Assembly (NCBI RefSeq): GCF_037975245.1 | Contig: NC_092567.1 | Location: 12,974,876 to 13,038,875 of the forward strand | Direction of reading: 5' to 3' | DNA from: Apostichopus japonicus | Lineage: Eukaryota; Echinodermata; Holothuroidea; Aspidochirotida; Stichopodidae | DNA length: 64,000 nucleotides | Shown here: positions 42,801 through 56,900 of the stretch, piece by piece | How the letters are laid out: the number at the start of each line of letters is the position of its first letter | Position numbering within the stretch: position 1 is the stretch's first letter | Notes under the pieces: model-generated | What the model saw: only the letters and a program-made list of their open reading frames with translations | What the model was told of the DNA's origin: nothing | Databases searched by the model: none | Made by a program: the position numbers and the translations under genes

Positions 42801-45800
42801 ATGTGCGGTACCGATCAAACGAATGTGCGGTACCGATCAACCGAATGTGCGGTATCGATCGATCGAATGTGCGGTACCGATCAAACGAATGTGCGGTACC
42901 GATCAATCGAATGTGCGGTATCGATAAATCGAATGTGCGGTATCGATCAATATAATGTTCGGTATCGATCAATCGAATGTGCGGTATCGATCAATCGAAT
43001 GTCCGGTATCGATAAATCGAATGTGCAGTACCGATCAATCGAATGTGCGGTACCGATCGATCGAATGTGCGGTACCAATCGATCGAATTAGCGGTATCGA
43101 TCTATCGAATGTACGGTACCAATCAATCGAATGTGCGGTATCGATCGATGAAATGTTCGGTACCGATCAATCGAATGTGCAGTATCGATCGATCGAATGT
43201 TCGGTACCGATCAATCGAATGTTCGGTATCGATCAATCGAATGTGCGGTACCAATCAATCGAATGTGCGATACCAATCGATCGATCGAATGTGCGGTACC
43301 GATCAATCGAATGTACGGTACCAATCAAACGAATGTGCGGTATCGATTGATGAAATGTGCAGTATCGTTCGATCGAATGTTCGGTACCGATCAATCGAAT
43401 GTCCGGTATCGATAAATCGAATGTGCGGTACCGATCAATCGAATGTGCGGTACCGATCAACGAATGTGCGCTACCAATCAATCGAAAGTGCGGTATCGAT
43501 CAATCGAATGTGCGGTATCGATCAGTCGATAGTGCGGTATCGATCAATCGAATGTCCGGTATCGATAAATCGAATGTGCGGTACCAATCAAACGAATGTG
43601 CGGTACCGATCAATCGAATGTGCGGTACCAATCGATCGAATGTGCGGTATCGATCAATCCAATGTACGGTACCGATCAATCGAATGTGCGGTATCGATAA
43701 ATCGAATGTGCGGTATCGATCAATATAATGTTCGGTACCGATCAATCGAATGTGCGGTATCGATCAATCGAATTTCCGGTATCGATAAATCGAATGTGCA
43801 GTACCGATCAATCGAATGTGCGGTACCGATCAATCGAATGTGCGGTACCAATCGATCGATCGAATGTGCGGTACCGATCAAACGAATGTGCGGTACCGAT
43901 CAATCGAATGTTCGGTACCGATCAATCGAATGTTCGGTATCGATCAATCGAATGTGCGGTACCGATCAATCGAATGTGCGGTACCGATCAATCGAATGTG
44001 CGGTACCAATCGATCGATCGAATGTGCGGTACCGATCAAACGAATGTGCGGTACCGATCAATCGAATGTGCGTAACCGATCAATCGAATGTGCGGTACCG
44101 ATCAATCGAATGTGCGGTACCGATCAATCGAATGTGCGGTACCGATCAAACGAATGTGCGGTACCGATCAATCGAATATGCGGTACCGATCAATCGAATG
44201 TGCCGTACCGATCAATCTAATGTTCGGTATCGATCAATCGAATGTGCGGTATCGATAAATCGAATGTGCGGTACCGATCAAACGAATGTGCGGTACCGAT
44301 CAATCGAATATGCGGTACCAATCGATCGAATGTGCGGTATCGATCAATCGAATGTACGGTACCAATCAATCGAATGTGCGGTATCGATTGATGAAATGTG
44401 CAGTATCGATCGATCGAATGTTCGGTACCGATCAATCGAATGTTCGGTATCGATCAATCGAATAGGCGGTACCGATCAATCGAATGTCCGGTATCGATAA
44501 ATCGAATGTGCGGTACCGATCAATCGAATGTGCGGTACCGATCAACGAATGTGCGCTACCAATCAATCGAAAGTGCGGTATCGATCAATCGAATGTGCGG
44601 TATCGATCAGTCGATAGTGCGGTATCGATCAATCGAATGTCCGGTATCGATAAATCGAATGTGCGGTACCAATCAAACGAATGTGCGGTATCGATCAATC
44701 CAATGTACGGTACCAATCAATCGAATGTGCGGTATCGATCGATGAAATGTTCGGTACCGATCAATCGAATGTGCAGTATCGATCGATCGAATGTTCGGTA
44801 CCGATCAATCGAATGTGCGGTACCGATCAATCGAATGTGCGGTATCGATCAATATAACGTTCGGTACCGATCAATCGAATGTGCGGTATCGATCAATCGA
44901 ATGTCCGGTATCGATCAATCGAATGTGCAGTACCGATCAATCGAATGTGCGGTACCGATCAATCGAATGTGCGGTAACAATCGATCGATCGAATGTGCGG
45001 TACCGATCAAACGAATGTGCGGTAAAGATCAATCGAATGTGCGTTATCGATCAATCGAATGTCCGGTATCGATAAATCGAATGTGCAGTACCGATCAATC
45101 GAATGTGCGGTACCGATCAATCGAATGTGCGGTACCAATCGATCGATCGAATGTGCGGTACCGATCAAACGAATGTGCGGTACCGATCAATCGAATGTGC
45201 GTTATCGATCAATCGAATGTCCGGCATCAATAAATCGAATGTGCGGTACCGATCAATCGAATGTGCGGTACCGATCAAACGAATGTGCGGTACCGATCAA
45301 CCGAATGTGCGGTATCGATCGATCGAATGTGCGGTACCGATCAAACGAATGTGCGGTACCGATCAATCGAATGTGCGGTATCGATAAATCGAATGTGCGG
45401 TATCGATCAATATAATGTTCGGTACCGATCAATCGAATGTGCGGTATCGATCAATCGAATGTCCGGTATCGATAAATCGAATGTGCAGTACCGATCAATC
45501 GAATGTGCGGTACCGATCAATCGAATGTGCGGTACCAATCGATCGACCGAATGTGCGGTACCGATCAAACGAATGTGCGGTACCGATCAATCGAATGTGC
45601 GTTATCGATCAATCGAATGTCCGGTATCGATAAATCGAATGTGCGGTACCGATCAATCGAATGTGCGGTACCGATCAACGAATGTGCGCTACCAATCAAT
45701 CGAAAGTGCAGTACCGATCAAACGAATGTGCGGTCACGATCAATCGAATGTTCGGTACCGATCAATCGAATGTTCGGTATCGATCAATCGAATGTGCGGT

Positions 45801-48800
45801 ACCGATCAATCGAATGTGCGGTACCGATCAATCGAATGTGCGGTACCAATCGATCGATCGAATGTGCGGTACCGATCAAACGAATGTGCGGTACCGATCA
45901 ATCGAAAGTGCGGTATCGATCAATCGAATGTGCGTTATCGATCAGTCGAATGTGCGGTATCGATCAATCGAATGTCCGGTATCGATAAATCGAATGTGCG
46001 GTACCAATCAAACGAATGTGCGGTACCGATCAATCGAATGTGCGGTACCAATCGATCGAATGTGCGGTATCGATCAATCCAATGTACGGTACCAATCAAT
46101 CGAATGTGCGGTATCGATCGATGAAATGTTCGGTACCGATCAATCGAATGTGCAGTATCGATCGATCGAATGTTCGGTACCGATCAATCGAATGTTCGGT
46201 ATCGATCAATCGAATGTGCGGTACCGATCAGTCGAATGTGCGGTATCGATCAATCGAATGTCCGGTATCGATAAATCGAATGTGCGGTACCAATCAAACG
46301 AATGTGCGGTACCGATCAATCGAATGTGCGGTACCAATCGATCGAATTAGCGGTATCGATCTATCGAATGTACGGTACCAATCAATCGAATGTCCGGTAT
46401 CGATCGATGAAATGTTCGGTACCGATCAATCGAATGTGCAGTATCGATCGATCGAATGTTCGGTACCGATCAATCGAATGTTCGGTATCGATCAATCGAA
46501 TGTGCGGTACCAATCAATCGAATGTGCGATACCAATCGATCGATCGAATGTGCGGTACCGATCAAACGAATGTGCGGTACCGATCCATCGAATGTGCGGT
46601 ACCAATCGATCGAACGAATGTGCGGTACCGATCAAACGAATGTGCGGTACCGATCAATCGAATGTGCGGTATCGATCAATCGAATGTCCGGTATCGATAA
46701 ATCGAATGTGCGGTACCGATCAAACGAATGTGCGGTACCGATCAATCGAATGTGCGGTACCGATCAATCGAATGTGCCGTACCGATCAATCGAATGTTCG
46801 GTATCGATCAATCGAATGTGCGGTATCGATCAGTCGAATGTGCGGTATCGATCAATCGAATGTCCGGTATCGATAAATCGAATGTGCGGTACCAATCAAA
46901 CGAATGTGCGGTACCGATCAATCGAATGTGCGGTACCAATCGATCGAATGTGCAGTATCGATCGATCGAATGTTCGGTACCGATCAATCGAATGTTCGGT
47001 ATCGATCAATCGAATGTTCGGTACCGATCAATCGAATGTTCGGTATCGATCAATATAATATTCGGTACCGATCAATCGAATGTGCGGTATCGATCAATCG
47101 AATGTCCGGTATCGTTAAATCGAATGTCCGGTATCGATAAATCGAATGTGCGGTACCGATCAAACGAATGTGCGGTATCGATCAATCGAATGTACGGTAC
47201 CAACTATCGAATGTGCGGTATCGATCGATGAAATGTTCGGTACCGATCAATCGAATGTGCGGTACCAATCGATCGATCGAATGTGCGGTACCGATCAATC
47301 GAATGTTCTGTATCGATCAATCGAATGTGCGGTACCGATCAATCGAATGTGCGGTACCGATCAAATCGAATGTGCGGTACCAATCGATCGATCGAATGTG
47401 CGGTATCGATCAATCGAATGTGCGATACCAATCGATCGAATGTGCGGTATCGATCAATCGAATGTACGGTACCGATCAATCGAATGTGCGGTATCGATCG
47501 ATGGAATGTTCGGTACCGATCAATCGAATGTGCGGTATCGATCGATCGAATGTTCGGTACCGATCAATCGAATGTTCAGTATCGATCAATCGAATGTGCG
47601 GTACCGATCAATCGAATGTGCGGTACCGATCAATCGAATGTGCGGTATCGAATAATATAATATTCGGTACCGATCAATCGAATGTGCGGTACCGATCAAT
47701 CGAATGTGCAGTACCGATCAATCGAATGTGCGGTACCGATCAATCGAATGTGCGGTACCAATCGATCGATAGAATGTGCGGTACCGATCAAACGAATGTG
47801 CGGTACCGATCAATCGAATGTGCGTTATCGATCAATCGAATGTCCGGCATCAATAAATCGAATGTGCGGTACCGATCAATCGAAAGTGCGGTATCGATCA
47901 ATCGAATGTGCGGTATCGATAAATCGAATGTGCGGTATCGATCAATATAATGTTCGGTACCGATCAATCGAATGTGCGGTATCGATCAATCGAATGTCCG
48001 GTATCGATAAATCGAATGTGCAGTACCGATCAATCGAATGTGCGGTACCGATCAATCGAATGTGCGGTACCAATCGATCGATCGAATGTGCGGTACCGAT
48101 CAAACGAATGTACGGTACCGATCAATCGAATGTTCGGTACCGATCAATCGAATGTTCGGTATCGATCAATCGAATGTGCGGTACCGATCAATCGAATGTG
48201 CGGTACCGATCAATCGAATGTGCGGTACCCATCAATCGAATGTGCAGTACCAATCGATCGATCGAATGTGTGGTACCGATCAAACGAATGTGCGGTACCG
48301 ATCAATCGAATGTGCGTTATCGATCAATCGAATGTCCGGCATCAATAAATCGAATGTGCGGTACCGATCAAACGAATGTGCGGTACCGATCAATCAAATG
48401 TGCGGTATCGATCGATCGAATGTGCGGTACTGATCAAACGAATGTGCGGTACCGATCAATCGAATGTGCGGTATCGATAAATCGAATGTGCGGTATCGAT
48501 CAATATAATGTTCGGTACCGATCAATCGAATGTGCGGTATCGATCAATCGAATTTCCGGTATCGATAAATCGAATGTGCAGTACCGATCAATCGAATGTG
48601 CGGTACCGATCAATCGAATGTGCGGTACCAATCGATCGATAGAATGTGCGGTACCGATCAAACGAATGTGCGGTACCGATCAATCGAATGTTCGGTACCG
48701 ATCAATCGAATGTTCGGTATCGATCAATCGAATGTGCGGTACGGATCAATCGAATGTGCGGTACCGATCAATCGAATGTGCGGTACCAATCGATCGATCG

Positions 48801-51800
48801 AATGTGCGGTACCGATCAAACGAATGTGCGGTACCGATCAATCGAATGTGCGTAACCGATCAATCGAATGTGCGGTACCGATCAATCGAATGTGCGGTAC
48901 CGATCAATCGAATGTGCGGTACCGATCAAACGAATGTGCGGTACCGATCAATCGAATATGCGGTACCGATCAATCGAATGTGCCGTACCGATCAATCGAA
49001 TGTTCGGTATCGATCAATCGAATGTGCGGTATCGATAAATCGAATGTGCGGTACCGATCAAACGAATATGCGGTACCGATCAATCGAATGTGCGGTACCA
49101 ATCGATCGAATGTGCGGTATCGATCAATCGAATGTACGGTACCAATCAAACGAATGTGCGGTATCGATTGATGAAATGTGCAGTATCGATCGATCGAATG
49201 TTCGGTACCGATCAATCGAATGTTCGGTATCGATCAATCGAATAGGCGGTACCGATCAATCGAATGTCCGGTATCGATAAATCGAATGTGCGGTACCGAT
49301 CAATCGAATGTGCGGTACCGATCAACGAATGTGCGCTACCAATCAATCGAAAGTGCGGTATCGATCAATCGAATGTGCGGTATCGATCAGTCGATAGTGC
49401 GGTATCGATAAATCGAATGTCCGGTATCGATAAATCGAATGTGCGGTACCAATCAAACGAATGTGCGGTACCGATCAATCGAATGTGCGGTACCAATCGA
49501 TCGAATGTGCGGTATCGATCAATCCAATGTACGGTACCGATCAATCGAATGTGCGGTATCGATAAATCGAATGTGCGGTATCGATCAATATAATGTTCGG
49601 TACCGATCAATCGAATGTGCGGTATCGATCAATCGAATTTCCGGTATCGATAAATCGAATGTGCAGTACCGATCAATCGAATGTGCGGTACCGATCAATC
49701 GAATGTGCGGTACCAATCGATCGATCGAATGTGCGGTACCGATCAAACGAATGTGCGGTACCGATCAATCGAATGTTCGGTACCGATCAATCGAATGTTC
49801 GGTATCGATCAATCGAATGTGCGGTACCGATCAATCGAATGTGCGGTACCGATCAATCGAATGTGCGGTACCAATCGATCGATCGAATGTGCGGTACCGA
49901 TCAAACGAATGTGCGGTACCGATCAATCGAATGTGCGTAACCGATCAATCGAATGTGCGGTACCGATCAATCGAATGTGCGGTACCGATCAATCGAATGT
50001 GCGGTACCGATCAAACGAATGTGCGGTACCGATCAATCGAATATGCGGTACCGATCAATCGAATGTGCCGTACCGATCAATCGAATGTTCGGTATCGATC
50101 AATCGAATGTGCGGTATCGATAAATCGAATGTGCGGTACCGATCAAACGAATGTGCGGTACCGATCAATCGAATATGCGGTACCAATCGATCGAATGTGC
50201 GGTATCGATCAATCGAATGTACGGTACCAATCAATCGAATGTGCGGTATCGATTGATGAAATGTGCAGTATCGATCGATCGAATGTTCGGTACCGATCAA
50301 TCGAATGTTCGGTATCGATCAATCGAATAGGCGGTACCGATCAATCGAATGTCCGGTATCGATAAATCGAATGTGCGGTACCGATCAATCGAATGTGCGG
50401 TACCGATCAACGAATGTGCGCTACCAATCAATCGAAAGTGCGGTATCGATCAATCGAATGTGCGGTATCGATCAGTCGATAGTGCGGTATCGATCAATCG
50501 AATGTCCGGTATCGATAAATCGAATGTGCGGTACCAATCAAACGAATGTGCGGTACCGATCAATCGAATGTGCGGTACCAATCGATCGAATGTACGGTAT
50601 CGATCAATCCAATGTACGGTACCAATCAATCGAATGTGCGGTATCGATCGATGAAATGTTCGGTACCGATCAATCGAATGTGCAGTATCGATCGATCGAA
50701 TGTTCGGTACCGATCAATCGAATGTGCGGTACCGATCAATCGAATGTGCGGTATCGATCAATATAATGTTCGGTACCGATCAATCGAATGTGCGGTATCG
50801 ATCAATCGAATGTCCGGTATCGATAAATCCAATGTGCAGTACCGATCAATCGAATGTGCGGTACCGATCAATCGAATGTGCGGTACCAATCGATCGATCG
50901 AATGTGCGGTACCGATCAAACGAATGTGCGGTACCGATCAATCGAATGTGCGTTACCGATCAATCGAATGTCCGGTATCGATAAATCGAATGTGCAGTAC
51001 CGATCAATCGAATGTGCGGTACCGATCAATCGAATGTGCGGTACCAATCGATCGATCGAATGTGCGGTACCGATCAAACGAATGTGCGGTACCGATCAAT
51101 CGAATGTGCGTTATCGATCAATCGAATGTCCGGCATCAATAAATCGAATGTGCGGTACCGATCAATCGAATGTGCGGTACCGATCAAACGAATGTGCGGT
51201 ACCGATCAACCGAATGTGCGGTATCGATCGATCAAATGTGCGGTACCGATCAAACGAATGTGCGGTACCGATCAATCGAATGTGCGGTATCGATAAATCG
51301 AATGTGCGGTATCGATCAATATAATGTTCGGTACCGATCAATCGAATGTGCGGTATCGATCAATCGAATAGGCGGTACCGATCAATCGAATGTCCGGTAT
51401 CGATAAATCGAATGTGCGGTACCGATCAATCGAATGTGCGGTACCGATCAACGAATGTGCGCTACCAATCAATCGAAAGTGCGGTATCGATCAATCGAAT
51501 GTGCGGTATCGATCAGTCGATAGTGCGGTATCGATCAATCGAATGTCCGGTATCGATAAATCGAATGTGCGGTACCAATCAAACGAATGTGCGGTACCGA
51601 TCAATCGAATGTGCGGTACCAATCGATCGAATGTGCGGTATCGATCAATCCAATGTACGGTACCAATCAATCGAATGTGCGGTATCGATCGATGAAATGT
51701 TCGGTACCGATCAATCGAATGTGCAGTATCGATCGATCGAATGTTCGGTACCGATCAATCGAATGTGCGGTACCGATCAATCGAATGTGCGGTATCGATC

Positions 51801-53995
51801 AATATAATGTTCGGTACCGATCAATCGAATGTGCGGTATCGATCAATCGAATGTCCGGTATCGATAAATCGAATGTGCAGTACCGATCAATCGAATGTGC
51901 GGTACCGATCAATCGAATGTGCGGTACCAATCGATCGATCGAATGTGCGGTACCGATCAAACGAATGTGCGGTACCGATCAATCGAATGTGCGTTATCGA
52001 TCAATCGAATGTCCGGTATCGATAAATCGAATGTGCAGTACCGATCAATCGAATGTGCGGTACCGATCAATCGAATGTGCGGTACCAATCGATCGATCGA
52101 ATGTGCGGTACCGATCAAACGAATGTGCGGTACCGATCAATCGAATGTGCGGTACCAATCGATCGAATTAGCGGTATCGATCTATCGAATGTACGGTACC
52201 AATCAATCGAATGTGCGGTATCGATCGATGAAATGTTCGGTACCGATCAATCGAATGTGCAGTATCGATCGATCGAATGTTCGGTACCGATCAATCGAAT
52301 GTTCGGTATCGATCAATCGAATGTGCGGTACCAATCAATCGAATGTGCGATACCAATCGATCGATCGAATGTGCGGTACCGATCAAACGAATGTGCGGTA
52401 CCGATCCATCGAATGTGCGGTACCAATCGATCGAACGAATGTGCGGTACCGATCAAACGAATGTGCGGTACCGATCAATCGAATGTGCGGTATCGATCAA
52501 TCGAATGTCCGGTATCGATAAATCGAATGTGCGGTACCGATCAAACGAATGTGCGGTACCGATCAATCGAATGTGCGGTACCGATCAATCGAATGTGCCG
52601 TACCGATCAATCGAATGTTCGGTATCGATCAATCGAATGTGCGGTATCGATCAGTCGAATGTGCGGTATCGATCAATCGAATGTCCGGTATCGATAAATC
52701 GAATGTGCGGTACCAATCAAACGAATGTGGGGTACCGATCAATCGAATGTGCGGTACCAATCGATCGAATGTGCAGTATCGATCGATCGAATGTTCGGTA
52801 CCGATCAATCGAATGTTCGGTATCGATCAATCGAATGTTCGGTACCGATCAATCGAATGTGCGGTATCGATCAATATAATATTCGGTACCGATCAATCGA
52901 ATGTGCGGTATCGATCAATCGAATGTCCGGTATCGTTAAATCGAATGTCCGGTATCGATAAATCGAATGTGCGGTACCGATCAAACGAATGTGCGGTATC
53001 GATCAATCGAATGTACGGTACCAACTATCGAATGTGCGGTATCGATCGATGAAATGTTCGGTACCGATCAATCGAATGTGCGGTACCAATCGATCGATCG
53101 AATGTGCGGTACCGATCAATCGAATGTTCTGTATCGATCAATCGAATGTGCGGTACCGATCAATCGAATGTGCGGTACCGATCAAATCGAATGTGCGGTA
53201 CCAATCGATCGATCGAATGTGCGGTATCGATCAATCGAATGTGCGATACCAATCGATCGAATGTGCGGTATCGATCAATCGAATGTACGGTACCGATCAA
53301 TCGAATGTGCGGTATCGATCGATGGAATGTTCGGTACCGATCAATCGAATGTGCGGTACCGATCAATCGAATGTGCGGTACCGATCAATCGAATGTGCGG
53401 TATCGAATAATATAATGTTCGGTACCGATCAATCGAATGTGCGGTATCGATCAATCGAAAGTCCGGTATCGTTAAATCGAATGTGCGGTACCGATCAATC
53501 GAATGTGCAGTACCGATCAATCGAATGTGCGGTACCGATCAATCGAATGTGCGGTACCAATCGATCGATAGAATGTGCGGTACCGATCAAACGAATGTGC
53601 GGTACCGATCAATCGAATGTGCGTTATCGATCAATCGAATGTCCGGCATCAATAAATCGAATGTGCGGTACCGATCAATCGAAAGTGCGGTATCGATCAA
53701 TCGAATGTGCGGTATCGATAAATCGAATGTGCGGTATCGATCAATATAATGTTCGGTACCGATCAATCGAATGTGCGGTATCGATCAATCGAATGTCCGG
53801 TATCGATAAATCGAATGTGCAGTACCGATCAATCGAATGTGCGGTACCGATCAATCGAATGTGCGGTACCAATCGATCGATCGAATGTGCGGTACCGATC
53901 AAACGAATGTACGGTACCGATCAATCGAATGTTCGGTACCGATCAATCGAATGTTCGGTATCGATCAATCGAATGTGCGGTACCGATCAATCGAA
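30815..53995. repeat. Satellite superunit, copy 2 (about 23 kb, rearranged)
   Basis: This is the second version of the superunit. Its first 5.9 kb is nearly identical to 9990-16040, with only scattered single-base differences such as CCAATC to CCGATC near 31530 and CGATC to GGATC near 33606. Its last 6.2 kb (47828-53995) is the counterpart of 21597-29724. It lacks about 690 bp (25138-25828 of copy 1) and about 1,270 bp (near 27.36-28.63 kb of copy 1). The middle is expanded relative to copy 1 by re-duplication of 1-3 kb sub-blocks. All length changes equal whole numbers of monomers plus multiples of 4 bp, as expected for loss or gain of complete 22- and 26-bp units. Confidence 0.78.
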
Positions 53996-56900
53996 TGTGC
54001 GGTACCGATCAATCGAATGTGCGGTACCCATCAATCGAATGTGCAGTACCAATCGATCGATCGAATGTGTGGTACCGATCAAACGAATGTGCGGTACCGA
54101 TCAATCGAATGTGCGTTATCGATCAATCGAATGTCCGGCATCAATAAATCGAATGTGCGGTACCGATCAAACGAATGTGCGGTACCGATCAATCAAATGT
54201 GCGGTACCGATCGATCGAATGTGCGGTACTGATCAAACGAATGTGCGGTACCGATCAATCGAATGTGCGGTATCGATAAATCGAATGTGCGGTATCGATC
54301 AATATAATGTTCGGTACCGATCAATCGAATGTGCGGTATCGATCAATCGAATTTCCGGTATCGATAAATCGAATGTGCAGTACCGATCAATCGAATGTGC
54401 GGTACCGATCAATCGAATGTGCGGTACCAATCGATCGATAGAATGTGCGGTACCGATCAAACGAATGTGCGGTACCGATCAATCGAATGTTCGGTACCGA
54501 TCAATCGAATGTTCGGTATCGATCAATCGAATGTGCGGTACGGATCAATCGAATGTGCGGTATCGATCAATCGAATGTCCGGTACCAATCAATCGAATGT
54601 GCGGTATCGATCGATGAAATGTTCGGTACCGATCAATCGAATGTGCAGTATCGATCGATCGAATGTTCGGTACCGATCAATCGAATGTTCGGTATCGATC
54701 AATCGAATGTGCGGTACCAATCAATCGAATGTGCGATACCAATCGATCGATCGAATGTGCGGTACCGATCAAACGAATGTGCGGTACCGATCAATCGAAT
54801 GTGCGGTTCCAATCGATCGAACGAATGTGCGGTACCGATCAAACGAATGTGCGGTACCGATCAATCGAATGTGCGGTATCGATCAATCGAATGTCCGGTA
54901 TCGATAAATCGAATGTGCGGTACCGATCAAACGAATGTGCGGTACCGATCAATCGAATGTGCGGTACCGATCAATCGAATGTGCCGTACCGATCAATCGA
55001 ATGTTCGGTATCGATCAATCGAATGTGCGGTATCGATCAGTCGAATGTCCGGTATCGTTAAATCGAATGTCCGGTATCGATAAATCGAATGTGCATTACC
55101 GATCAAACGAATGTGCGGTACCGATCAATCGAATGTACGGTACCAACTATCGAATGTGCGGTATCGATCGATGAAATGTTCGGTACCGATCAATCGAATG
55201 TGCGGTACCAATCGATCGATCGAATGTGCGGTACCGATCAATCGAATGTTCTGTATCGATCAATCGAATGTGCGGTACCGATCAATCGAATGTGCGGTAC
55301 CGATCAAATCGAATGTGCGGTACCAATCGATCGATCGAATGTGCGGTACCGATCAAACGAATGTGCGGTACCGATCAATCGAATGTGCGGTACCGATCGA
55401 TCGAATGTGCGGTACCGATCAATCGAATGTGCGGTACCGATCAATCGAATATGCGGTATCGATAAATCGAATGGGCGGTACCGATCAAACGAATGTGGGG
55501 TACCGATCAATCGAATGTGCGGTACCAATCGATCGAATGTGCGGTATCGATAAATCGAATGTACGGTACCAATCGATCGAATGTGCGGTATCGATCAATC
55601 GAATGTACGGTACCAATCAATCGAATGTGCGGTATCGATCGATGAAATGTTCGGTACCGATCAATCAAATGTGCAGTATCGATCGATCGAATGTTCGGTA
55701 CCGATCAATCGAATGTTCGGTATCGATCAATCGAATAGGCGGTACCGATAAATCGAATGTGCGGTACCGATCAATCGAATGTGCGGTACCGATCAAACGA
55801 ATGTGCGGTACCGATCAATCGAATGTACGGTACCAACAATCGAATGTGCGGTATCGATCGATGAAATGTTCGGTACCGATCAATCGAATGTGCGGTACCA
55901 ATCGATCGATCGAATGTGCGGTACCAATCGATCGATCGAATGTGCGGTACCGATCAAACGAATGTGCGGTACCGATCAATCGAATGTGCGGTACCGATCG
56001 ATCGAATGTGCGGTACCGATCAATCGAATGTCCGGTATCGATAAATCGAATGTGCGGTACCAATCAAACGAATGTGCGGTACCGATCAATCGAATGTGCG
56101 GTACCAATCGATCGAATTAGCGGTATCGATCTATCGAATGTACGGTACCAATCAATCGAATGTGCGGTATCGATCGATGAAATGTTCGGTACCGATCAAT
56201 CGAATGTGCAGTATCGATCGATCGAATGTTCGGTACCGATCAATCGAATGTTCGGTATCGATCAATCGAATGTGCGGTACCAATCAATCGAATGTGCGAT
56301 ACCAATCGATCGATCGAATGTGCGGTACCGATCAAACGAATGTGCGGTACCGATCCATCGAATGTGCGGTTCCAATCGATCGAACGAATGTGCGGTACCG
56401 ATCAAACGAATGTGCGGTACCGATCAATCGAATGTGCGGTATCGATCAATCGAATGTCCGGTATCGATAAATCGAATGTGCGGTACCGATCAAACGAATG
56501 TGCGGTACCGATCAATCGAATGTGCGGTACCGATCAATCGAATGTGCCGTACCGATCAATCGAATGTTCGGTATCGATCAATCGAATGTGCGGTATCGAT
56601 CAGTCGAATGTCCGGTATCGATAAATCGAATGTGCGGTACCAATCAAACGAATGTGCGGTACCGATCAATCGAATGTGCGGTACCAATCGATCGAATGTG
56701 CAGTATCGATCGATCGAATGTTCGGTACCGATCAATCGAATGTTCGGTATCGATCAATCGAATGTTCGGTACCGATCAATCGAATGTGCAGTATCGATCG
56801 ATCGAATGTTCGGTACCGATCAATCGAATGTTCGGTACCGATCAATCGAATGTTCGGTATCGATCAATCGAATGTTCGGTACCGATCAATCGAATGTGCG

